From: a bacterium
GTDB taxonomy: Bacteria > Vulcanimicrobiota > Xenobia > Xenobiales > Xenobiaceae
DNA: 21,777 nt
Direction of reading: 5' to 3'
Assembly (NCBI GenBank): GCA_022839105.1
Contig: JALHDH010000104.1
Coordinates: forward strand, 1 to 21,777
In this document: positions 8,664-16,709 of the stretch, one piece after another
How the letters are laid out: the number at the start of each line of letters is the position of its first letter
Position numbering within the stretch: position 1 is the first letter of the stretch
Notes under the pieces: model-generated
Database searches by the model: none
What the model was told of the DNA's origin: nothing
What the model saw: the letters and a program-made list of their open reading frames with translations, nothing else
Position numbers and translations under genes: made by a program

Positions 8664-11084
8664 CTATTCGGGAAGGGCCTGCTCGAGGACCTGCTCCATG
8701 CGCTCGGCAAAGGTGAAGCGCATCTTCTTGCGGATGGGTTCGGGGATCTCCTCGAGGTTCCGGGCGTTCTCGGCGGGCAGGATCACCTGGTGGATTCCGG
8801 AGTTGTGGGCCGCCAGGACCTTCTCCTTGATTCCGCCCACGGGCATGACCCGGCCCCGCAGGGTGATCTCCCCTGTCATGGCCAGATCCCAGCGCACCGG
8901 GCGATTCCGGATCGCCGAGAGGAAGGCGCAGGCCATCGTCACCCCCGCCGAGGGGCCGTCCTTGGGGATGGCCCCCTCCGGGACGTGCAGGTGGAAGTCG
9001 TGCTTGTAGTAGTCGAAGTCCAACCCCTTGCGGCCGGCGTAGGAGCGGACCCAGGAGAGCGCCGCCCGGGCCGACTCCTTCATGACCTGGCCCAGGCTCC
9101 CGGTCAGGACCAGGCGCCCCCGACCCGGGATCAGGCTGGCCTCGATGGTCAGCAGTTCCCCTCCCGCCTGGGTCCAGGACAGGCCTCTTGCGGCTCCGGG
9201 CAGGTTCTGTCCGGGATCCTCGGAACCCCATCGGAAGCGGGGCACCCCCAGCAGTTTGGGCAGGTCTTCGGATTTCAGGAGTCTCATCCGCTTGCGGGGG
9301 CTGCGCGACTCGACGATCTGCCGGGCGCGTTTGCGACAGAGTCGGGCGATCTCGCGCTCCAGGTTGCGCACTCCGGCCTCGCGGGTGTACTCGCGGAGAA
9401 TCCGCAGGAGGGTCTCCTCCTCGAGGCCGAACTGCGCCTCCTTCAGGCCATGCTCCTGCCTCTGCCGGGGGATCAGGAAGTCGCTGGCGATATGGACCTT
9501 CTCGTCCTCGGTGTATCCGGGGATCCGGATCACCTCCATCCGATCCCTCAGGGCCGGAGGGATGGTGTCCAGGACGTTGGCGGTCAGGATGAACATGACC
9601 GCCGAGAGGTCGGCGGGGGCGGCCAGATAATGGTCCTTGAACTCGTGGTTCTGCTCAGGATCCAGGGCCTCGAGAAGGGCTGCCGAGGGGTCGCCCCGGA
9701 AATCCGTTCCGACCTTGTCGATCTCGTCCAGGACGATCACCGGATTTCGCGATCCAGCCGTGCACAGGGCCTGGATGATCCGGCCGGGCAGGGCTCCCAC
9801 GTAGGTCCGGCGATGCCCCCGGATCTCGGCCTCGTCCCGGACTCCGCCCAGCGAGGTCCGGTTGAATTGTCGGCCCAGGGCCCGGGCCACCGAGCGCCCC
9901 AGAGAGGTCTTGCCCACTCCTGGAGGGCCCACGAAACACAGGATCGGCCCCTTGTGGGTCCCCTTGAGCTGGCGGACGGCCAGGAACTCGAGGATTCGCT
10001 CCTTGACGTCCTCCAGGCCGTAGTGGTCCTCTTCAAGGATCTTCTGGGCCGCCGCCAGGTCCAGGCGGTCCTCGGTCATGCGGCTCCAGGGGAACTGGAT
10101 CATCCAGTCCAGCCAGGTCCGCAGGACCCCCCGCTCGGGCGAGATCGGGTTCATGCGCTCCAGCTTGCGCAGTTCCTTCAGGGCGTGGGCCTGGACCTCC
10201 TCGGGCATCTCGGCGGCGCGGATCTCCTCTGAGATCTGGGCCACCTCCTCCTGCTCCTCGTCGGCGTGTCCGAGCTCCTCCTGGATGGCCTTGAGCTGCT
10301 GGCGAAGGAAGTACTCGCGATGCCCCTTCTCCATCTCGCGTTCGGCCCGGCTCTGGATCCGGTTCTCGATCTTGAGGATCTCCAGCTCTCGGGAGAGGTG
10401 GACCGAGACCCGGTGCAGCCGTTCGGCCACGTCCACGGTCTCGAGGAGGGCCTGCTTCTCGGCCAGCGACAGGTCCAGGTGGAAGGCGGCCACGTCCGCC
10501 AGGTGGCCGGGGTCCTCGATGTTGAGGACGGCCACCACCAGCTCGGGGGGAATCATCTTGCCCAGTTCCACCGCCTGGCGGAACTGGTTCATCACCACCT
10601 GCATGGCGTTCTCGCCCTCCCGTTCGGAGGGAACCGTCTCTTCCAGGGTCCGGGCCAGGACCTTGAAGCAGGGGCGAGACTGCAGCGTCTTCTGGATGCG
10701 GACCCGGGCGATGCCCTGGACCACCGCGCGGTACCCCCCGTCGGGCAGCCGCAGGGCCTGCAGGATCGAGCAGTAGGTTCCGGTGGAATGGAGATCCCGG
10801 CGGGCGGGATCCTCCTGGGAGGGGTCCTTCTGGGTCACCACCACCAGCCCCCGTTCCGCCTCCAGGGCGCGCTCCAGGGCCCGGACGGAGCGCTCGCGGC
10901 CGACCAGGAGGGGGAGGATCAGGTGGGGGAACAGGACCACCTCCTTGACCGGGATCAGGTCGAGCTCTCGTTCCTCTTCCAGATCCTGGAGATCCGGAAC
11001 GGACCACGAGCGCGGCTGCAGGAGGCGGGGGAGTTCCCGCTTGCGGTGGGTGGAGCGTGAGGGGCGTGACATGGCGGCACGCAT
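8664..11084 (-). CDS. lon: ATP-dependent protease La (Lon)
   Basis: 806 residues, full length for LonA. The N-terminal substrate-binding domain (about 40-235, with LIPVKEVVLFP) is followed by a long helical linker, the AAA+ module with Walker A GPPGVGKTS (386-394) and Walker B VIVLDEID (449-456), and the protease domain with PKDGPSAG (Ser712) and GGIKEK (Lys755). The Ser-Lys spacing of 43 equals that in E. coli Lon. It degrades misfolded and regulatory proteins in the cytoplasm. Two ATGs (11084 and 11072) are possible, and neither has a clear ribosome site; GGAGGAGG lies about 20 bases before the first. The rhomboid gene follows closely. A tRNA gene and its terminator lie just upstream. Confidence 0.97.
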   Translation of the reverse strand: MRAAMSRPSRSTHRKRELPRLLQPRSWSVPDLQDLEEERELDLIPVKEVVLFPHLILPLLVGRERSVRALERALEAERGLVVVTQKDPSQEDPARRDLHSTGTYCSILQALRLPDGGYRAVVQGIARVRIQKTLQSRPCFKVLARTLEETVPSEREGENAMQVVMNQFRQAVELGKMIPPELVVAVLNIEDPGHLADVAAFHLDLSLAEKQALLETVDVAERLHRVSVHLSRELEILKIENRIQSRAEREMEKGHREYFLRQQLKAIQEELGHADEEQEEVAQISEEIRAAEMPEEVQAHALKELRKLERMNPISPERGVLRTWLDWMIQFPWSRMTEDRLDLAAAQKILEEDHYGLEDVKERILEFLAVRQLKGTHKGPILCFVGPPGVGKTSLGRSVARALGRQFNRTSLGGVRDEAEIRGHRRTYVGALPGRIIQALCTAGSRNPVIVLDEIDKVGTDFRGDPSAALLEALDPEQNHEFKDHYLAAPADLSAVMFILTANVLDTIPPALRDRMEVIRIPGYTEDEKVHIASDFLIPRQRQEHGLKEAQFGLEEETLLRILREYTREAGVRNLEREIARLCRKRARQIVESRSPRKRMRLLKSEDLPKLLGVPRFRWGSEDPGQNLPGAARGLSWTQAGGELLTIEASLIPGRGRLVLTGSLGQVMKESARAALSWVRSYAGRKGLDFDYYKHDFHLHVPEGAIPKDGPSAGVTMACAFLSAIRNRPVRWDLAMTGEITLRGRVMPVGGIKEKVLAAHNSGIHQVILPAENARNLEEIPEPIRKKMRFTFAERMEQVLEQALPE

Positions 11085-11128
11085 TCTGCGGGAGAATCCC
11101 GGCCTCCTCCGCGAACCCGGAAAAGCAG

Positions 11129-11152
11129 AAGAGCCCCTCGAGAGGGGCTCTT
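11129..11152 (-). terminator. terminator of tRNA-Leu
   Basis: AAGAGCCCCTC (11129-11139) pairs perfectly with GAGGGGCTCTT (11142-11152). On the minus strand the stem is followed by CTGCTTTT. It starts at the CCA end of the tRNA and lies 44 bases before the lon start. Confidence 0.8.
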
Positions 11153-11238
11153 GGTGCGGAAGGAGAGATTCGAACTCTCACGGGTTTTACCCCACAGAAT
11201 CCTGAGTCCTGCGCGTCTGCCAGTTCCGCCACTTCCGC
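11152..11238 (-). tRNA. tRNA-Leu (anticodon CAG)
   Basis: 87 bases including an encoded CCA. The acceptor stem GCGGAAG (11238-11232) pairs with CTTCCGC (11162-11156), followed by discriminator A and CCA. The anticodon stem CAGGA/TTCTG encloses the loop CTCAGGA, giving anticodon CAG for codon CUG. A long variable arm (GGGG...CCC type) marks a class II leucine tRNA. The T arm contains GTTCGAATC. The gene overlaps the 3' end of the RNase HI reading frame. Confidence 0.97.
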
Positions 11239-11720
11239 GTGGGGACAAGCGAGACTATAGCATGGCCCCCTTTGGGACGAAACCTCAAGGCCTCCTCGCG
11301 GGCCAGGCGATCGCAGGCCTCGTTGTGCTCATGGCCGGCATGCCCGGCCACGTGGCGCCATTGGACCCGGTGCCTGGAGGCGGCCTCGAGGAGGAGCTCC
11401 CAGAGGTCCTGGTTCTCGACGGGCTTCTTGGAGGCCGTGCGCCAGCCATTGGAACGCCAACGATCCAGCCAGCCCTCGTTGAAGGCCCGGACCAGGTACT
11501 GCGAGTCGGAGTAGAGTTCCACCCGGACGGAGCGTTTCAGGGCCTCCAGGGCCTTCAGGGCCGCGGTGAGCTCCATCCGGTTGTTGGTGGTCAAAGGCTC
11601 GCCTCCGCTCAGGTCCAGGGTCTTGCCCGAACCCGGATGGATCATGCGCGCGGCCCACCCTCCAGGGCCCGGATTCCCCGAGCAGGCCCCGTCGGTATAG
11701 ATCAGGACCTGGGCGCTCAA
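11187..11720 (-). CDS. rnhA: ribonuclease HI, with C-terminus reading into tRNA-Leu
   Basis: 177 residues from TTG 11720, which overlaps the upstream stop as TTGA. It cleaves the RNA strand of RNA-DNA hybrids. The N-terminus is IYTDGACSGNPGPGGW, and the acidic set is Asp10, Glu50 (NNRMEL), Asp72 (YSDSQY) and Asp137 (CDRLA), with His127 in GHAGH. The usual end of the fold is near residue 145. Here no stop follows, and the frame continues through about 32 further residues; those from about 161 (KWRNWQTRRTQD) are translated tRNA sequence, ending at a TAA inside the tRNA variable arm. The overlap is 52 bases. A tRNA promoter appears to lie within this tail. Confidence 0.93.
   Translation of the reverse strand: MSAQVLIYTDGACSGNPGPGGWAARMIHPGSGKTLDLSGGEPLTTNNRMELTAALKALEALKRSVRVELYSDSQYLVRAFNEGWLDRWRSNGWRTASKKPVENQDLWELLLEAASRHRVQWRHVAGHAGHEHNEACDRLAREEALRFRPKGGHAIVSLVPTRKWRNWQTRRTQDSVG
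11254..11282 (-). promoter_or_regulatory. putative promoter of tRNA-Leu
   Basis: On the minus strand TTTCGT (11282-11277) and TATAGT (11259-11254) are separated by 17 bases. The expected start would be about 9 bases before the tRNA 5' end at 11238. The site lies inside the 3' end of the RNase HI frame. Confidence 0.5.
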
Positions 11721-12211
11721 GCCCGGGGCTCTCCGTCCGAAATCCGTTCCGACCCGGCCCGGGGGGCGGAGGGCGGCTCGCAGATCCGCTCTACCAGGTC
11801 CCGAGTGGCGCTCGCGTCGGGGGAGGACGATTCCGGGGCGGGGATCTCCTCGGCGAAGAACCGGGTCCATTCGGAGATCCGGCAGGGGAGGACGTGTTTG
11901 TTGCCCTTCCAGGCCTGGAAGCTGCTCCAGGCGGTGATCAGCATGGCGCCCAGGCCCAGGAGCTTGTGCACGAAGTGGTAGAGCAGGCCGATGGGCCACA
12001 GGAAGCGGCCCAGGAAGTCGGCCAGGCTGCCCAGGACGATCATCCCCAGCCAGATCCCCATCCCCAGGAAGAAAGCCTGGAAGGCGTGGTAGCGGACGAA
12101 GCCCTGGCGCCGGAGCACCGGGGAGAGGTTCATGATCAGGAAGGCCAGGGGCCAGAAGGGATAGCTGAGGGCGGCCAGGAGCCGGTCCTCCTTGGAAACC
12201 TGGGCGGACAT
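11717..12211 (-). CDS. Tic20/DUF4870-like small membrane protein
   Basis: 164 residues from ATG 12211, which has an excellent ribosome site (GAGGAGGT, 4 bases before). An alternative ATG at 12265 overlaps the radical SAM stop as ATGA and would add 18 residues. Hydrophobic segments are at about 12-29, 43-66 and 72-97. The segment LLAALSYPFWPLAFLI followed by VRYHAFQAFFLG (39-50) resembles the DUF4870/Tic20-like family, in which a (Y/F)HAxQA motif sits between membrane helices. The C-terminal 60 residues are hydrophilic and rich in Glu, Pro and Ser. The function of the family in bacteria is not settled. The stop overlaps the RNase HI TTG. Confidence 0.8.
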   Translation of the reverse strand: MSAQVSKEDRLLAALSYPFWPLAFLIMNLSPVLRRQGFVRYHAFQAFFLGMGIWLGMIVLGSLADFLGRFLWPIGLLYHFVHKLLGLGAMLITAWSSFQAWKGNKHVLPCRISEWTRFFAEEIPAPESSSPDASATRDLVERICEPPSAPRAGSERISDGEPRA

Positions 12212-12261
12212 GCCTACCTCCTCGTCGTGCAGCGGGGGAATTTCGCCTTCCGGTGGCGGGA

Positions 12262-14073
12262 TCATTGTTGGAAGACCACCTGGAAGCGCTTCTCCAGCCT
12301 GCGATAGAGCGGGAGCATCCAGCGGTCGAGAATCTCGTCGGGGGTCCTGTCCCCCCCGAACTCCTCCTGGATTCGTCGGGCGATCTGCCCCGCCGTCAGT
12401 TTCGAGGCGGAATACTCGAAGATCCGGATCTCGTGGGGGCGGCTGAGGAAGGCGCGCCGGCCGAAGTCTCCCCGGAGGCACAGGCGTCTCCCGTCGGCCG
12501 AGTATTCCCGGCGCTCGATGGTCCGGGTCGGGATCCAGTCGGGGAACTCCTCGCGGGGGATTTCCTCCAGGCGCCGGAAGCGGGGGCTGGAGTGGAACAG
12601 GAAGTAGTGGTCCAGGAGTTCGGAGCGGGAAAGGTGATCCAGGTAGTAGTAGGTGTTCAGCCGGTACTTCCGGGCCCAGCGGAAGTGGTCCTCGACGGTC
12701 CTGAAGGGAAGCTCGGGGAGGAGCCGGGCCATCGTGCGGTGGATCTCCCCCTGGAAGACCCGGTCCAGGGCCCGCAGCCGATTGCGGTCCAGGGCCTCGG
12801 TTTCGCACCAGGCGTCGTTGAGGGTCATCCCGGTCAAGAACTCGGTGTCCAGGATGCGCAGGCCGAAGGAACCGGGATCTTCGGCGATCGCGGTGGCGGG
12901 AAGGGGGGTCAGGAAGGAGTTCACGCACTCGAAGACGCCCGGGGCCTCGCGAAGCAGAGCCGTGGCGAAGTCCAGGGTCTGCCGGAAGGTCTCCTCGGTC
13001 TCGTGGGGCCCACCGAGGATGAAGTTGCCGGCCACGGTCAGGCCCCCCACCCGGTTGGCGTGCTGGACCGTCGAGACCACGTGCTCGAGGCGCAGCTTCT
13101 TGCGATACTCGTCGAGCATCTGCTGGTTGCCGGTCTCGATGCCGATCTGCAGGCGGGCCATGCCGGCCTCGACCAGCATGTCGATCATGTCGGGATGGCG
13201 GTGGAGGACCTCGGCGCGGCCCTCGCAGAAGAAGACGAAGTCGCGCCCGGTATTGGCGCGATACTGCTTGAGGAGCCGGCTGATCTCGCGGACCCGGGCG
13301 TAGTTCACCGCGAAGACGTCGTCGGTGATGTAGAAGCTCTTGACGTTGTATTTCTCGAGGCGCGAGGTGATCTCGGCCACCACGTTGGGGGCGCTGCGGA
13401 AGCGGAAGGGCCCTTCATGGACCTTCTGGAAGCAGAAGGCGCACTTGTAGGGGCAACCCCGGCCCGTCGAGATGTGGAAGCCGTGGCGGACCCCGAGCAG
13501 GTCCTGGTCGGGGAAGGGGAGTTCGTCGAGGTTCCGGATGGTCTGGACCCGGGGGTTGGTCCGCACCACTCCGTCCTGCTTGAAGGTCAGCGCGTCGATC
13601 TCTTCCAGGCGGCCCTTCCCGCGCAGGAAGTGCTCGCCGAGTTCCCGCATCACGAATTCGCCTTCTCCGCGGACGGCGAGATCGAAGCAGGGGCGCGAGA
13701 GGAGCCCCTCAGGGTCGATATTGGCCAGGGGGCCTCCCAGGACCACCCGGCATTCGGGGTGCCAGGCCTTCAACCAGGTGGCGTAGCGTTCGACGGCCTG
13801 GATATTGTCCGAGAGCGTATAGAAACCCACCAGGGCGGGACGGGTCCGTTGGATGAAGTTCTTCAGGGCCGCCGGGGTCAGGCCGAAGAGGTCGGCCGTG
13901 GACAGGCACTTCACCCGGAATCCGGCCTCCCGGCAGACCGTGGCGATGGACAGCAATCCGGCGTTGAAGAGCGAGTAGTACAGGCTGTAGAAGCTGTCGA
14001 CGTGGATGAAGAGCATGTCCAGCCCGTCGTCCTGGCGCCGGGTGACACTCTGGAGGATCTTCTCAACCTGCAC
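12262..14073 (-). CDS. radical SAM protein with B12-binding-like N-terminal domain
   Basis: 603 residues from GTG 14073; an internal ATG at residue 20 is an alternative. Residues 18-150 look like a cobalamin-binding Rossmann domain (VGFYTLSDN, VVLGGPLAN, LAVRGEGE), though no DxHxxG cobalamin-ligand motif is seen. The radical SAM domain starts near 195 with GCPYKCAFC (Cys207, Cys211, Cys214 binding the Fe4S4 cluster) and continues with FYITDDVF, QIGIETGNQ and GNFILGGPHETEETF. The C-terminus (about 555-603) has a helical PqqD-like pattern (ASKLTAGQIARRIQEEF). The family methylates or rearranges diverse substrates; the substrate here is unknown. It is followed by an overlapping membrane protein gene. 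Confidence 0.92.
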   Translation of the reverse strand: MQVEKILQSVTRRQDDGLDMLFIHVDSFYSLYYSLFNAGLLSIATVCREAGFRVKCLSTADLFGLTPAALKNFIQRTRPALVGFYTLSDNIQAVERYATWLKAWHPECRVVLGGPLANIDPEGLLSRPCFDLAVRGEGEFVMRELGEHFLRGKGRLEEIDALTFKQDGVVRTNPRVQTIRNLDELPFPDQDLLGVRHGFHISTGRGCPYKCAFCFQKVHEGPFRFRSAPNVVAEITSRLEKYNVKSFYITDDVFAVNYARVREISRLLKQYRANTGRDFVFFCEGRAEVLHRHPDMIDMLVEAGMARLQIGIETGNQQMLDEYRKKLRLEHVVSTVQHANRVGGLTVAGNFILGGPHETEETFRQTLDFATALLREAPGVFECVNSFLTPLPATAIAEDPGSFGLRILDTEFLTGMTLNDAWCETEALDRNRLRALDRVFQGEIHRTMARLLPELPFRTVEDHFRWARKYRLNTYYYLDHLSRSELLDHYFLFHSSPRFRRLEEIPREEFPDWIPTRTIERREYSADGRRLCLRGDFGRRAFLSRPHEIRIFEYSASKLTAGQIARRIQEEFGGDRTPDEILDRWMLPLYRRLEKRFQVVFQQ

Positions 14074-14134
14074 GGCCGCCTCGACTCGATGGAGATGCCC
14101 TGATTATCGCCAACCCTGAGGAGGCTGTAAAGCA

Positions 14135-14169
14135 AACCGGCGGGGTCCGAGGGGGACCTGCCGCCGGTT
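14135..14169 (-). terminator. terminator after the LysM-NlpC/P60 gene
   Basis: AACCGGCGG (14135-14143) pairs with CCGCCGGTT (14161-14169), and an inner GGTCC/GGACC pair extends the stem. On the minus strand TGCTTTACAG follows. It separates the endopeptidase gene from the radical SAM gene. Confidence 0.65.
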
Positions 14170-14197
14170 CGCGGGGAGAGCGGGGTCTTGAAGGCTC

Positions 14198-14941
14198 CTA
14201 GAAGACGCGCTTGGCTCCGAGGTACCTGGGTTTGTAGTAGGAGTCGCCCAGGTTGCTGACGGTGACGCCCCGGCTGGAGGAGGCGTGGATGAAGGCGCCG
14301 TTGCCGACGTAGATGCCCACATGGGACGGACCGGGGAGGTAGGTCTCGAAGAAGACCAGGTCGCCGGGCTGCTCTTGTCCACGCTGGACCTTCTGCCCCA
14401 CCGAGAACTGGACGTCCGCGGTCCGGGGAAGCCGGATCCCGTGCATCGAGAAGACGCGCATGACGAAGCCCGAGCAGTCGAAGGCTCCGTTCCCGGTGGC
14501 GCCCATCGAGTAGGGGGTGCCCATGAAGCGTCGCGCGTTGCCCAGCAAGGAGTGGAGCATGCTGCCTCGACGGCTGGCCAACTGGTTGGCGCGGTGGCGG
14601 TCGCCGGCGCGACTGGCCTCGGCCTCGCCCGAGGCGCCTGCCGTCTGCTGGATCCGGACCACCATCGGGGCGGGCGGCCTGGCTTCCGATCCTTCAACGG
14701 CCAGATCCTGGTCCTCCTCGACGGGCAGGACCATGACCAGACCTTCCTCCAGGTGCGAGGAATCCGGCTTCAGGCCGGGGTTGGCCTGCAGGATCTGGTC
14801 GGTCTTCAGCCCGTGACGGGCGGCGATCGAGTCCAGGGTGTCTCCGGATCGCACCGAGTACACGATGTCGGCGCTTGCGGGAGGGCTCCCCGCCAGGATC
14901 AGGGCCAGAACGGCTGCCGCCGCGAACTTTCCAAACTGCAC
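14198..14941 (-). CDS. secreted LysM and NlpC/P60 cell wall endopeptidase
   Basis: 247 residues from GTG 14941, chosen because TGGAGGT lies 5-6 bases upstream and a signal peptide follows (residues 1-24, cleavage likely after ASA). A LysM domain (about 26-73, YSVRSGDTLDSIAARHGL) would bind peptidoglycan. A hydrophilic linker leads to an NlpC/P60 papain-like domain (130-247) with the nucleophile in DCSG (Cys156), His207 in SHVGIYVG and His219 in IHAS. Such enzymes cut gamma-D-glutamyl-diamino acid bonds in peptide stems. The domain order and length are ordinary. The gene has its own terminator and is divergent from the zinc-ribbon gene at 15199. Confidence 0.95.
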   Translation of the reverse strand: MQFGKFAAAAVLALILAGSPPASADIVYSVRSGDTLDSIAARHGLKTDQILQANPGLKPDSSHLEEGLVMVLPVEEDQDLAVEGSEARPPAPMVVRIQQTAGASGEAEASRAGDRHRANQLASRRGSMLHSLLGNARRFMGTPYSMGATGNGAFDCSGFVMRVFSMHGIRLPRTADVQFSVGQKVQRGQEQPGDLVFFETYLPGPSHVGIYVGNGAFIHASSSRGVTVSNLGDSYYKPRYLGAKRVF

Positions 14942-15077
14942 TGAGTACCTCCAGGTCGTGAGCCGGCTCATCGCAAGAGGCGCGCTCATCGGGGCGCGGG
15001 TCGGGAAGAGAGCCTTCCCGGAAGCCCGCTCGAGGGGATGCCAGAGTCGCCGTCCCGGCGCGTGCATCGACCGCTCT

Positions 15078-15095
15078 CTTGAAAGATCATTCAAG
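15078..15095. promoter_or_regulatory. perfect 18-base dyad between divergent genes
   Basis: CTTGAA (15078-15083), a 6-base spacer, then TTCAAG (15090-15095). It lies in the 257-bp gap between the endopeptidase gene (minus) and the zinc-ribbon gene (plus). It could be a repressor or activator site; nothing else supports this. Confidence 0.25.
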
Positions 15096-15198
15096 GGTTC
15101 GCCCCGGGTTCGCCTCCGGTCCGGTCGATTCCTCCTGTGCCGCCCTGCGGATTGCTGGCGGGCAGGATCCGGGCCCGGCTCCGGGGAATCCGCCGGAT

Positions 15199-15699
15199 GT
15201 GTTCTGCCCTGAATGCCGCTACCTTTCCGCCCCCGGTCCCACCTGTGAATCCTGTGGGTCCCCCCTTCCCGAGCGCAAGCCGCCCCCCTCCATGAGCGGG
15301 CCTCTGGAGGAGCTGCGCCTTTGGACGCTGGAGTTGCGCTCCCAGGACATCGAGCCTTCCGAGTTCCTCGGACGGATTGAAGCCCGTCAGGCCCGCCTGA
15401 GCCGGGTCCTGGAGGAACTGGAACGCCTGGAGATTCCCCAGGACATGGAGGCCGAGGTCCGCGAGGAGCTCCTGGCAGGCCGGCACGGGATCCAGGGGTT
15501 CCTGGAGGCTCTCACGCTCCTGCGCGCCTGGGAGCAGAATCGGGACTCGGAGGATCTGGATCGCGCCCTGGCCCTGGCCACGCAGGCCAACAGCCGGCTC
15601 AACCAAGCGGTCTCGATGAACTGGAGGACCTTCCAGACCTACCAGGAGGCCGCCGAGGAATTCCTGGCCCAGGTCGGTTACGAGGGACCTTCCCGATAA
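15199..15699 (+). CDS. zinc-ribbon helical protein, paralogue 1
   Basis: 166 residues from GTG 15199, placed so that the zinc ribbon is at the N-terminus as in its paralogue at 16710; the frame is open further upstream to 15079 but those residues look non-coding. The ribbon is CPEC (3-6) and CESC (16-19). After a Pro-rich linker come long helices (about 35-160), including the stretch EIPQDMEAEVREELLAGRHG, which matches the paralogue. It has no membrane segment. The function is unknown; zinc ribbons of this type often mediate protein contacts. The gene ends before a strong hairpin shared with the convergent LolA-like gene. Confidence 0.8.
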   Translation: MFCPECRYLSAPGPTCESCGSPLPERKPPPSMSGPLEELRLWTLELRSQDIEPSEFLGRIEARQARLSRVLEELERLEIPQDMEAEVREELLAGRHGIQGFLEALTLLRAWEQNRDSEDLDRALALATQANSRLNQAVSMNWRTFQTYQEAAEEFLAQVGYEGPSR

Positions 15700-15705
15700 G
15701 CAGGA

Positions 15706-15736
15706 CCCCCCGCTGCGAGGGCCTCGCAACGGGGGG
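15706..15736. terminator. hairpin between convergent genes
   Basis: CCCCCCG (15706-15712) pairs with CGGGGGG (15730-15736), and TGCGAGG with CCTCGCA continues the stem inside, interrupted only by one C-A mismatch. The plus-strand tail is CTTGGCCTTCTT. It probably serves the zinc-ribbon gene and perhaps also the LolA-like gene. Confidence 0.7.
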
Positions 15737-15761
15737 CTTGGCCTTCTTCCGGGGGGGCGCC

Positions 15762-16556
15762 TCAGCGCATCAGGCCGCTCATCGGCTGGAAGAGCGAGTC
15801 CTGAAGCCCCACGTTGACCTTGATGCCGGAGTAGACGCGCACCTTCTGCAGGCGATCGTTCTCGTAGATCTCCAACATGAAGGGCATGTAGCGCCCGTCA
15901 TCCAGGCGGCGGATATCCTTGTAGTCGACCCTCTTCTTGATGGGGGCGCCGCCCTTCTCGCTGGGGATCTGCATCTCCAGCCGCAGGGGGACGTTGCGCT
16001 GGACGTCGATGTAGACGACCCGGAGATCCTGGGGATCATGAGGGTTGGTGATCTTCACCGCACGGGTGGCCACGCCGTCGATGGTCTGGCTTCCCCCCAG
16101 TTCGTACTTCCGGGCGTTGTCCTGGGGATAGCGCTGGAGGTTGTAGGGAAGGTTCAGGGTCGGACTGGGCGGGTCGGGCGCCTTCTTGACCGGATACTGG
16201 CCCGTGCTGACGAAGTGCCAGGCATTGGTGCCGTCGCGGATGGTGATCACCTGGCGGCCGTCCATGGGGCCACCGGGGTCCCGGATCACCGAGTCGATTC
16301 GCAGTTTGTTGGGGAACTTGTAGTAGGTCTTGTCCTTCCCGGTGGGGACCAGGTTCCCCGTATCGAGACTGGCGTCGCTGCATTCCATCTCGACGATCAT
16401 GTCGCGCACGGGCAACTGGCCGGCCACGGTGTACAGGCGATCGACCAGGGCCCGGGGATCGAGCCCCTGGTCGGGAGCGCCCGACGCCTCGCGGTTCCAG
16501 GCCAGGACCAGGCTGGTCAGCAGGCAGGCCATCACGGCCAAGGTTCGCAGCTTCAT
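15762..16556 (-). CDS. LolA-like secreted protein (outer membrane lipoprotein-sorting fold)
   Basis: 264 residues. A signal peptide (1 to about 27, MKLRTLAVMACLL core) precedes a domain resembling LolA/RseB-type lipid- or lipoprotein-handling folds. The pattern is DRLYTVAGQLPVRDMIVEMEC, KFPNKLRIDSVI, a VITIRDGTNAWHF strand and, near the end, RVDYKDIRRLDDGRYMPFM followed by a LEIYEND strand. This strand order and the 'trend and slope of the polymer' segments are typical of the superfamily, but real LolA function is not shown. GAGGAG lies 6 bases before the ATG. The gene sits between two paralogous zinc-ribbon genes read in the opposite direction. The location is inferred to be periplasmic. Confidence 0.8.
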   Translation of the reverse strand: MKLRTLAVMACLLTSLVLAWNREASGAPDQGLDPRALVDRLYTVAGQLPVRDMIVEMECSDASLDTGNLVPTGKDKTYYKFPNKLRIDSVIRDPGGPMDGRQVITIRDGTNAWHFVSTGQYPVKKAPDPPSPTLNLPYNLQRYPQDNARKYELGGSQTIDGVATRAVKITNPHDPQDLRVVYIDVQRNVPLRLEMQIPSEKGGAPIKKRVDYKDIRRLDDGRYMPFMLEIYENDRLQKVRVYSGIKVNVGLQDSLFQPMSGLMR

Positions 16557-16709
16557 CTGAACTCCTCATGGCACCGCTTGCGGGTACCCCGGTGAGAATT
16601 GGCCATCCGTCGGAGACTCCCCTGCCCCCGGGTCCGGTCTCCTGCAGGAGTCCGAAGAAACCTGGACGAAGCCCGGTGGACCTGTGGATAAGCAGCCGGG
16701 AGGTCTTCC

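Noticed and set aside
8790..10232. A 480-codon plus-strand frame opposite lon
   Set aside because: Antisense to a complete Lon protease with intact Walker and Ser-Lys motifs.
11089..11101. CGGGA-GAA-TCCCG hairpin just before the lon start as a thermosensor
   Set aside because: Too short and unsupported, and the lon start itself is uncertain.
12253..14103. A 616-codon open frame on the plus strand opposite the radical SAM gene
   Set aside because: Antisense shadow; the minus strand carries the full CxxxCxxC radical SAM protein.
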